The position numbers and the translations under genes are program-made. This document shows positions 6,999 to 13,715 of a DNA stretch of 13,715 bases, one piece after another (position 1 is the stretch's first letter; each line of letters begins with the position of its first letter). This DNA is from Flavobacteriales bacterium. Its GTDB lineage: Bacteria > Bacteroidota > Bacteroidia > Flavobacteriales > Flavobacteriaceae. The stretch lies in NCBI GenBank assembly GCA_027033875.1, contig JALVKK010000120.1, positions 1 to 13,715 of the forward strand, given 5' to 3'. The notes beneath the pieces were generated by a model, which was not told the origin of the DNA, made no database searches, and saw only the letters and a program-made list of their open reading frames with translations.

Positions 6999-9900
6999 AT
7001 GAAAAAAACAATTATTTTTTTGCTTATTATGTTATTTGTTGCCGGTTGGCAGATAAATGCACAATATTTAACGGAAGGATTTGAAACTTCCGTTCCACCG
7101 TCCGGCTGGATAGATGTAGCCGGATCAAATAGTGATGCCGGTAATAATTGGGCTCAAAATTCGTCAAGATTCAATTCAGGCGCATATTCGGCTTTTTTTG
7201 ACGATTTTCATGGAGATAATGACCGTTGGTTGATTTCTCCTGCTATTGATTTATCGACAGCTACTGCGCCGCAATTGATTTATTTTGACAATGTACACTT
7301 TTCCGATTATGCCGGCACACAAGAAGTCTTATATTCAACTGACTATACCGGTAGCGGCGACCCGACACTTGCCACTTGGACAACATTAAATGATGTAATT
7401 GGCACCGAAAATACTTGGGTAGAAAACGGACCATATACACTTCCGGTATCAGCCAATGTTTATATAGCTTTTCATTATGTTGGAAACTGGGCTGCCGAAT
7501 GGTATTTGGACGATATACTCGTACAAGAAACGCCTACTTGTCCGGCGCCTTCCGATTTGGCAGTAGCTAATATTGCGATTGACTCTGCCGAATTGTCTTG
7601 GACGGAAAACGGCTCGGCTACGACTTGGAATATAGAATACGGACCTGCCGGATTTGTACAAGGTACCGGAACAACAGTAGCAGTTACCACTAATCCTTAT
7701 ACTTTAAGCGGGCTAAGTCCCGGAACCGGTTATGAATATTATGTACAAGCCGATTGTGGCGGTAGTGATACCAGCACCTGGGAAGGTCCCATGTTTTTCT
7801 TTACAGCTTGTACGACTATTTCTAATTTCCCGTACGATTATGGTTTTGAAGAATTAACCTCTAATTCCGGTGGTGATTGGTCAGCCAGCTGCTGGTCGGG
7901 AAATCCTGAGAATACCGGTGCTACAGCTTTCGCTCCACCATACAGGTGGACAGCTTATACCGGCGCTACTCCTTCGTCAGAAACAGGTCCTTCTGCTGCT
8001 CATTCCGGTAATATGTACGCATATACGGAAGCATCAGGTTCTGATACCGGTGATGTTGCTGAACTGATAAGTCCCGTATTTGATATGACCGGTTTAAACC
8101 AACCGCAATTGTCTTTCTATTATCACATGTATGGCGATAGTATGGGAAATTTATATCTTGATACGTATGACGGTACCACTTGGACGGAAGGTGTTTGGTC
8201 CATATCAGGACAACAACAAGCATCTCATGATGCAACTTGGATGCAAGTTTTTGTCTCCATACCGAACAATACTACGCAAATCAAATTCAGAGCCGTCAGA
8301 GGAGCCGGTTGGAATAGTGATATGGCAATCGACGATATCCTTTTGGAAGAAACACCTTCTTGTCTTACACCGACATCATTGTCGGCATCAAATATTACTT
8401 TTGATTCTGCAGAATTATCATGGACAGAAAACGGTTCGGCTACAGCATGGAATATTGAGTATGGACCCCAAGGATTTACACAAGGACAAGGAACGGTTGT
8501 CGCCGCTTCGAGCAATCCGTTTACTTTAAACGGACTGATGTCTTCCACCGAATATGATTTTTATGTTCAGGCTGACTGCGGAGGCGGTGATACCAGTTCT
8601 TGGTACGGACCTTATACTTTCAAAACTCTTTGTACAGCTACTCAAAACTTACCATACACACAAGATTTTGATACAAATTCCGATTGTTGGACAGTCGAAG
8701 ATACTAATGGAGACGGGACGCAATGGGAACGTTTTACTTATTCTCAAGCTATTTCTTGTATCGATACTGCCGGCACTGATTATGTAATGGCGGTATCATA
8801 TAACTCCAGTATCGATATGGACGATTGGTTGTTCAGTCCCGGCTTTAATCTGACAGCCGGAACAGATTATACGCTTACCTTCACATACGGAAACGACGGT
8901 GGCACTTCATTCCCTGAAGATATGGATGTTTACCTTACAACCGGTAACAATTCAACCGATGCTTTAAACGGGATACAAATTTTGTCGGAAACAGGTATTG
9001 ACAACGGTTGTCACGATTATAATAATTTGGCTGTAACCGTTCCGGCCGACGGTATTTATTATGTTGCATTCCACGGTAAATCACCGGCAGACCAAGATCT
9101 TTTGATGATTGATGATTTTTCTATAATGGAAACGCCTTCTTGTATTCCGCCTTCAACCTTATCAGCTGCAAATATTACGGTTGATTCGGCGGAACTGTCT
9201 TGGATGGAAAACGGTACTGCTACCGCTTGGAATATTGAGTATGGACCTACAGGATATACACAAGGTACCGGTACAATAGTCAATGCTACAACAAATCCTT
9301 ATACATTAACGGGCTTGACACAAGCTACAACTTATGATTTTTATGTACAAGCCGATTGTGGTAGCGGTGATACCAGCACTTGGTTTGGTCCTTATACATT
9401 TACAACTCCGGGGTCTTGCGGTTTCTTCCAAGTTGATTTGATTGACTCTTACGGAGACGGATGGAACGGCGGAACTCTTACCGTATATGTCAACGGAACC
9501 GCTTATTTATCTGATATAACTTTAGATACCGGTTCAGGACCTGAATCTTATTTTATCCCCGTTAATACCGGTGATATCTTATCATTTAACTATTTCCAAG
9601 GAGCTTACGGAGAAGAAAATGAATATATGGTTTTCAATAGTGTCGGGACCCTGATAGCCGATAGCGGTGCCGGTTCTAATGTCCCCACAGATATAGGTGA
9701 TCCTAATATCCCCAGTGGCTTTGAAGCCTGTCCGTCTTGTCCTTTGCCAACCGGTCTGACCGCTTCAAATATTACATCTGATTCTGCCGAATTGTCTTGG
9801 GTCGAAAACGGAACGGCTACGACTTGGAATATTGAATACGGCGATGCCGGATTTACACAAGGTCAAGGTACGACTATAACCGTTACAAACAACCCTTATA

Positions 9901-11537
9901 CGGTAACAGGTTTGCAACCCAATACAGCTTATGATTTTTATGTACAAGCCGATTGCGGTGGCGGCGACACCAGCACTTGGTTCGGACCTTATAGTTTGAC
10001 AACACTCTGTGATACCCAAGCACTGCCTTATTCCCAAGATTTTGATTCTGATAGCGATTGCTGGACTGTTGAAGATACAAACGGCGACGGAATATTATGG
10101 AGTAGAGCAACTTCATACGGTTCTGCTTTCTCTTGTGTATCAGGATCTAGTGATTATGTGATGTTTATGGCGGCTAATCCGGCTCAAAATATGGACGATT
10201 GGTTATTTAGCCCCGGTTTCTATTTACATGCCGGAACTAATTACACCATTGCTTTCTCTTATGGAAATGATGAATCGACTACCGCTTTGGAAGATATGGA
10301 TGCTTACTTGACAACAGCTCCCAATTCTGTCGATGCATTAAACGGTACGCAATTTTTCTCACAGACCGGTATTAGTAACGGTTGTCATGATTTTATTGAT
10401 AGTCAAATTACCGTACCGGCTGACGGCGTTTACTATATAGCATTTCACGGTAAGTCTCCAGCCAATCAAAATTATTTGATGTTTGACGACTTTTCTATAA
10501 TGGAAACACCTCCTTGTCCAGAGCCATCATCTTTATCGGTTGCCAATATTACAACTGATTCAGCCGAATTGTCATGGGTAGAAAACGGTTCTGCTACGGC
10601 TTGGAATATTGAGTATGGACCTACAGGATATACACAAGGTAACGGTACCGTCGTAGCAGTTACGACCAACCCTTATACTTTAACCGGTTTGACTTCTAAT
10701 ACATCTTATGATTTTTATGTACAAACCGATTGCGGTGGTGGTAATGCCAGTGCTTGGGTAGGACCTTATACATTTACGACATTCTGCGACCCCGTATCAT
10801 TGCCTTACAGACAAAATTTTGATACGGACGCAGGTTGCTGGATTGTCGAAGATACAAACGGCGATAATAATACTTGGAGCCATGCAACAAGTAATGCACC
10901 GTTTTCTTGTATTTCTGATAATACGGATTACGTAATGCTTGTACCGTTCAATGCCAATAGCGATATGGATGATTGGTTATTCAGTCCGGGCTTTAACTTA
11001 GTTGCCGGCACCAACTATACAATCATGTTCTCTTACGGCAATGACGGCGGTGATACTTATAAAGAAGATATGGACGTTTATTTAACTACCGATTTCAATT
11101 CGGCAACTGCCACAAACGGCACCTTGTTATTGTCGGAGACCGATATTGCAAACGGTTGTCATGAATTTGTAGATACGAATGTTACCGTACCTGCCGACGG
11201 TATTTATTACGTAGCATTCCACGGCAAATCACCGGCTGCTCAAAACATTTTGATGATTGATGATTTTGTGATTGATGCAACAAGTAATATCAACGAATTG
11301 GACAATATTACGGGTATATATCCCAATCCGACATCCGGCGAATTTGTTATCAAATCACAAGACTTGAATGATGACGCGCAAGTATTCGTTTATACGATGA
11401 CCGGTAAGGAAATTTACCGCAATAATATTGATAGCGATACATTTACCGTCAATATAAGACATATCAAAAAAGGTGTTTACCTTGTAAAAATTATTTCCGA
11501 AAACAAATCTTATATCCGAAAACTCATTGTAAAATAA
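6999..11537 (+). CDS. T9SS-secreted multidomain surface protein (FnIII / cleaved-adhesin / MAM-like)
   Basis: Complete 1512-residue exported protein, probably a cell-surface adhesin. The signal peptide is 1-22 (ends NAQ). Modules in order: jelly-roll, cleaved-adhesin or choice-of-anchor-J type (23-180); FnIII-1 (182-270); MAM-like (272-454); FnIII-2 (456-544); cleaved-adhesin-like (546-714); FnIII-3 (716-805); a DSYGDGWNGG-containing beta domain (807-911); FnIII-4 (915-1003); cleaved-adhesin-like (1005-1172); FnIII-5 (1174-1262); cleaved-adhesin-like (1264-1435); and a T9SS type A sorting domain (1440-1512) starting IYPNPTSGEF and ending RKLIVK. A cysteine marks nearly every module border and each FnIII has another in QADCG or QTDCG. 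DTNGDG or DTNGDN loops at 568, 1026 and 1285 suggest calcium binding. No protease or glycosidase catalytic motif was found. The sorting domain implies export across the outer membrane and cleavage or anchoring at the surface. Ligand unknown. Confidence 0.93.
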   Translation: MKKTIIFLLIMLFVAGWQINAQYLTEGFETSVPPSGWIDVAGSNSDAGNNWAQNSSRFNSGAYSAFFDDFHGDNDRWLISPAIDLSTATAPQLIYFDNVHFSDYAGTQEVLYSTDYTGSGDPTLATWTTLNDVIGTENTWVENGPYTLPVSANVYIAFHYVGNWAAEWYLDDILVQETPTCPAPSDLAVANIAIDSAELSWTENGSATTWNIEYGPAGFVQGTGTTVAVTTNPYTLSGLSPGTGYEYYVQADCGGSDTSTWEGPMFFFTACTTISNFPYDYGFEELTSNSGGDWSASCWSGNPENTGATAFAPPYRWTAYTGATPSSETGPSAAHSGNMYAYTEASGSDTGDVAELISPVFDMTGLNQPQLSFYYHMYGDSMGNLYLDTYDGTTWTEGVWSISGQQQASHDATWMQVFVSIPNNTTQIKFRAVRGAGWNSDMAIDDILLEETPSCLTPTSLSASNITFDSAELSWTENGSATAWNIEYGPQGFTQGQGTVVAASSNPFTLNGLMSSTEYDFYVQADCGGGDTSSWYGPYTFKTLCTATQNLPYTQDFDTNSDCWTVEDTNGDGTQWERFTYSQAISCIDTAGTDYVMAVSYNSSIDMDDWLFSPGFNLTAGTDYTLTFTYGNDGGTSFPEDMDVYLTTGNNSTDALNGIQILSETGIDNGCHDYNNLAVTVPADGIYYVAFHGKSPADQDLLMIDDFSIMETPSCIPPSTLSAANITVDSAELSWMENGTATAWNIEYGPTGYTQGTGTIVNATTNPYTLTGLTQATTYDFYVQADCGSGDTSTWFGPYTFTTPGSCGFFQVDLIDSYGDGWNGGTLTVYVNGTAYLSDITLDTGSGPESYFIPVNTGDILSFNYFQGAYGEENEYMVFNSVGTLIADSGAGSNVPTDIGDPNIPSGFEACPSCPLPTGLTASNITSDSAELSWVENGTATTWNIEYGDAGFTQGQGTTITVTNNPYTVTGLQPNTAYDFYVQADCGGGDTSTWFGPYSLTTLCDTQALPYSQDFDSDSDCWTVEDTNGDGILWSRATSYGSAFSCVSGSSDYVMFMAANPAQNMDDWLFSPGFYLHAGTNYTIAFSYGNDESTTALEDMDAYLTTAPNSVDALNGTQFFSQTGISNGCHDFIDSQITVPADGVYYIAFHGKSPANQNYLMFDDFSIMETPPCPEPSSLSVANITTDSAELSWVENGSATAWNIEYGPTGYTQGNGTVVAVTTNPYTLTGLTSNTSYDFYVQTDCGGGNASAWVGPYTFTTFCDPVSLPYRQNFDTDAGCWIVEDTNGDNNTWSHATSNAPFSCISDNTDYVMLVPFNANSDMDDWLFSPGFNLVAGTNYTIMFSYGNDGGDTYKEDMDVYLTTDFNSATATNGTLLLSETDIANGCHEFVDTNVTVPADGIYYVAFHGKSPAAQNILMIDDFVIDATSNINELDNITGIYPNPTSGEFVIKSQDLNDDAQVFVYTMTGKEIYRNNIDSDTFTVNIRHIKKGVYLVKIISENKSYIRKLIVK
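9225..9267 (+). repeat. 43-nt exact repeat, copy 1 (FnIII-3)
   Basis: Identical base for base to 10599-10641 in FnIII-5. It covers the codons for the WNIEYGPTGYTQG strand region. Flanking sequence on both sides diverges at synonymous and non-synonymous sites. Confidence 0.9.
10599..10641 (+). repeat. 43-nt exact repeat, copy 2 (FnIII-5)
   Basis: Second copy of the block at 9225-9267, 1374 bases downstream. Its boundaries are single mismatches (C/G before, C/A after), consistent with a short conversion tract or a recently homogenised segment. Confidence 0.9.
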
Positions 11538-11566
11538 GATTTAATTATTTCATTTTATTTATACCG

Positions 11567-11601
11567 GAGGTTGTTTCTTTTTGAAACAACCTCTTTTTTT
11601 T
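11567..11601 (+). terminator. Terminator between the two surface-protein genes
   Basis: The arms GAGGTTGTTTC (11567-11577) and GAAACAACCTC (11583-11593) form a perfect 11-bp stem around a 5-nt T loop, followed by eight T residues. It lies 29 nt after the first gene's stop, so the second gene depends on its own promoter. Confidence 0.92.
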
Positions 11602-11665
11602 ATGGTATTTTATGTGTAAATCAAATAAAATTATACGTATAGCAATATTATTTTATTTTTTTTTA

Positions 11666-11673
11666 TATATTTG
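11666..11673 (+). promoter_or_regulatory. -7 element of the second surface-protein gene
   Basis: TATATTTG matches TAnnTTTG and ends 26 nt before the ATG at 11700, close to the 28 nt seen for the first surface-protein gene. No TTG is present at the usual upstream spacing, so the promoter may be weaker or need an activator. Confidence 0.55.
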
Positions 11674-11699
11674 TTATTTGAAAAATAAATTTAGAAACT

Positions 11700-13715
11700 A
11701 TGAAAAGAATAATTACTTTTATACTCTTTGTGTTTTTTTCTGTCAATTGGCAGGCGAAAGCACAATTTAGTGAAAATTTTGATGCCGGCGTACCCGGATC
11801 AATGACACAAGTTCATATTAACAATGCAATTGATTGGACGGGTTGTAACGGCGATTCCGGTCCTGCTGCTTGTCCGTACAATGGAGCAGAATCAGCCCAA
11901 CTTTTTGAAGATGATTACAACAATTCTCAAACTGCTTTGGTAACACCTGTAATGGATTTATCCTCCGGAGCATATCAATTAAAATTTTCTCACGTACAAC
12001 CTGAATGGAGTGGAGACCAAAATACTTTGAATGTTGAAATCTCAACTGATAACGGTGCAAGTTGGACGCAAATAGTAGAATATCTAGATGATATTTCCGA
12101 TTGGATTGATGAAACAATTCTTTTAGACAATTATACTTTAACAGCTACGACTCAATTCAGATTTATCGGAACGGTTAACTATGGTTATGCCATAGGTTTA
12201 GATGATATTGTGGTAGAGCCGCAACCTTCTTGTTTGCCCGTATCCGATTTGTCAGCTTCCAATTTTACAAATAATTCCGCCGACCTGTCTTGGACGGAAA
12301 ACGGCTCGGCTACGGCTTGGAACATTGAATACGGTCCGGCAGGATTTACCCAAGGCAACGGTACCGTAGTTGCCGCTTCAAGTAATCCTTTTACATTAAC
12401 CGGTTTGTCTTCCGCAACAAATTATGATTTTTATGTACAAGCCGATTGTGGCAGTGGTGATACCAGTACTTGGGAAGGTCCTTACACTTTCCGTACAGAA
12501 TGTGATGTTATTTCTACTTTTCCATATAATTACGGTTTTGAAGATGTAACCTCAAATCAAGGCGGTGATTGGATTAATAGCTGTTGGTCCGGCAATCCGG
12601 AAAATACAGGTTCAAGTTCACTCACAGGTCCATACAGGTGGACACCGAATGATGGAGATACCCCTTCATTCAATACCGGACCGGCAAATGCTCATAACGG
12701 TACGATATATGCTTACACTGAAGCATCAGGATCTGCCGCCGGTGATGTAGCCGAATTGATAAGTCCTATTTTTGATTTATCAAGTTTGACACAACCGCAA
12801 TTAACTTTCTATTATTATATGTATGGTGCCGATATAGGTACTTTATCAGTCGATACTTATGATGGCTCAACTTGGACCAATGATGTTTGGACAATATCGG
12901 GACAACAACAAACTTCGGATTCCGACTCTTGGTTAGAAGCGGTAATACCTTTAACAAGTTCTGTTACGAAAATAAAATTAAGAGCTATTAGAGGTAACGA
13001 TTTTAAAAGTGATATAGCTGTTGACGATATCATGATACAAGAAGCTCCTTCTTGTTCACATCCCAGTTTATTATCAGCTTCAAATATTACAGATGATTCT
13101 GCCGACTTATCTTGGACGGAAACAGGTACAGCTACCGCTTGGAATATTGAATATGGTCCTACCGGATTTACCCAAGGCAGCGGTACCGTAGTTGCCGTTT
13201 CAAGTAATCCTTATACATTAACAGGTTTGGCATCATCTACCGAATACGATTTTTATGTACAAGCCGATTGTGGCGGTGGTGATACCAGTTCTTGGGAAGG
13301 ACCTTATACTTTCCGTACAGAATGCGACATAATCAATACTTTTCCCTATAATTATGGTTTTGAAGATACAACCTCAAATACCGGAGGTGATTGGTATCCC
13401 AGTTGTTGGTCGGGAGATCCTCAAAATACAGGCGCAGGTACTTTTGCCCCTCCTTTCAGATGGACACCGAACGAAGCTGATACGCCTTCCTCTAATACCG
13501 GACCGGCAAATGCTCGTTCCGGTTCTAAGTACGCATATACAGAGGCTTCGGGGTCTAATAATGGCGATGTAGCTGAATTGATAAGCCCCATTTTTGATTT
13601 ATCAAGTTTGACACAACCGCAATTAACTTTCTATTATTATATGTATGGTGCCGATATAGGTACTTTATCAGTCGATACTTATGATGGCTCAACTTGGACC
13701 AATGATGTTTGGACA
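11700..13715 (+). CDS. Paralogous surface protein, 3' end outside the window
   Basis: An open frame of 672 codons from the ATG at 11700 to the window edge, with no stop. The signal peptide is 1-22 (ends AKAQ). Modules: jelly-roll or choice-of-anchor type (23-177); FnIII (179-267); MAM-like (269-451); FnIII (453-541); MAM-like from 543, cut by the edge. Cysteines at 178, 268, 452 and 542 frame the modules as in the upstream gene. The MAM-like modules resemble module 272-454 of that gene (shared features: CWSGNPENTG, YAYTEASGS, GDVAELISP, ISGQQQ). The unit FnIII+MAM repeats with a period of 274 codons. It is presumably also a T9SS cargo, but its C-terminus cannot be seen, so a sorting domain or a catalytic domain could still follow. 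Function inferred: surface adhesion. Confidence 0.9.
   Translation, partial: MKRIITFILFVFFSVNWQAKAQFSENFDAGVPGSMTQVHINNAIDWTGCNGDSGPAACPYNGAESAQLFEDDYNNSQTALVTPVMDLSSGAYQLKFSHVQPEWSGDQNTLNVEISTDNGASWTQIVEYLDDISDWIDETILLDNYTLTATTQFRFIGTVNYGYAIGLDDIVVEPQPSCLPVSDLSASNFTNNSADLSWTENGSATAWNIEYGPAGFTQGNGTVVAASSNPFTLTGLSSATNYDFYVQADCGSGDTSTWEGPYTFRTECDVISTFPYNYGFEDVTSNQGGDWINSCWSGNPENTGSSSLTGPYRWTPNDGDTPSFNTGPANAHNGTIYAYTEASGSAAGDVAELISPIFDLSSLTQPQLTFYYYMYGADIGTLSVDTYDGSTWTNDVWTISGQQQTSDSDSWLEAVIPLTSSVTKIKLRAIRGNDFKSDIAVDDIMIQEAPSCSHPSLLSASNITDDSADLSWTETGTATAWNIEYGPTGFTQGSGTVVAVSSNPYTLTGLASSTEYDFYVQADCGGGDTSSWEGPYTFRTECDIINTFPYNYGFEDTTSNTGGDWYPSCWSGDPQNTGAGTFAPPFRWTPNEADTPSSNTGPANARSGSKYAYTEASGSNNGDVAELISPIFDLSSLTQPQLTFYYYMYGADIGTLSVDTYDGSTWTNDVWT
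12768..12893 (+). repeat. 126-nt perfect direct repeat, copy 1
   Basis: Identical to 13590-13715 at an offset of 822 bases (exactly 274 codons). It encodes the FDLSSLTQPQLTFYYYMYG region of the MAM-like module. Sequence before it differs at several positions, so the identity has a sharp left edge. Confidence 0.95.
13590..13715 (+). repeat. 126-nt perfect direct repeat, copy 2, cut by window edge
   Basis: Second copy of 12768-12893 in the next MAM-like module. Identity runs to the last base of the window, so 126 nt is a minimum length. Confidence 0.95.

Larger units (their letters stand above)
7542..13322 (+). repeat. Family of seven FnIII repeats shared by the two surface-protein genes
   Basis: FnIII modules of about 89 codons lie at 7542-7808, 8364-8630, 9144-9413, 9741-10007 and 10518-10784 in the first gene, and 12234-12500 and 13056-13322 in the second. 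Shared protein core: DSAELSW-ENG-AT-WNIEYG, then YDFYVQADCG. A 26-nt block covering the YDFYVQAD codons is identical at 9333, 9930 and 12423, and has one mismatch at 10707 and at 13245, so exact DNA identity crosses the gene boundary. The repeats are interspersed with other modules, not directly tandem. Confidence 0.9.

Noticed and set aside
7870..8787. Plus-strand frames of 65-132 codons inside the first surface-protein gene
   Set aside because: Out-of-frame shadows of an intact 1512-codon frame with a signal peptide at one end and a T9SS sorting domain at the other. No sign of a frameshift.
7475..10669. Several minus-strand frames sharing a GPYSIFQAVAEPFS-like motif, looking like a gene family
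   Set aside because: They are antisense readings of the FnIII repeats (codons for AELSW and WNIEYGP) in the first surface-protein gene. Their similarity comes from the repeats, and each overlaps the intact coding frame.
6999..13715. Possible CRISPR or satellite array because of many repeated blocks
   Set aside because: The repeats lie in continuous coding frames at domain-sized spacing, differ mostly at the codon level, and encode recognisable FnIII and jelly-roll modules.

Overview
The window looks like chromosomal DNA from a member of the Bacteroidota. The evidence is AT-rich sequence, promoters of the TTTG-N19/20-TAnnTTTG type instead of -35/-10 boxes, A/T-rich leaders without Shine-Dalgarno sites, a TPR-type LytS-like kinase paired with a LytTR regulator, a TolQ/ExbB motor operon with two ExbD genes, and large surface proteins, one ending in a type IX secretion (T9SS) sorting domain. 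The sequence does not support a genus.

Layout. 1-228: short left edge with a strong hairpin terminator. 229-2860 (minus strand): two-component system, kinase first and then the LytTR regulator. 3071-4099 (plus): cytosolic type I L-asparaginase (ansA) with its own promoter. 4263-4350: tRNA-Ser(GGA). 4420-6762 (plus): four-gene operon exbB / 4-TM acidic-tail protein / exbD / exbD, closed by a strong terminator. 6999-11537 (plus): complete 1512-residue T9SS multidomain surface protein. 11700-13715 (plus): start of a paralogous surface protein that runs off the window.

How the parts work together. The kinase probably reads a periplasmic signal through TPR repeats and phosphorylates the LytTR regulator; its targets are not visible. 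The ExbB/ExbD genes should form an inner-membrane proton channel that powers an outer-membrane process. No TonB or receptor gene is present, and the 4-TM protein sits where an accessory subunit would. The two surface proteins are built from the same cysteine-framed fibronectin-III modules alternating with jelly-roll (cleaved-adhesin or MAM-like) modules. They also share exact nucleotide blocks, so the pair has been shaped by duplication or gene conversion. They have separate promoters and a terminator between them.

Most of the window consists of recognisable Bacteroidota gene types. The least explained parts are the 4-TM acidic-tail protein in the proton-motor operon, the missing terminator between the tRNA and that operon, and the repeat evolution of the adhesin pair, including a perfect 126-nt repeat cut by the window edge.
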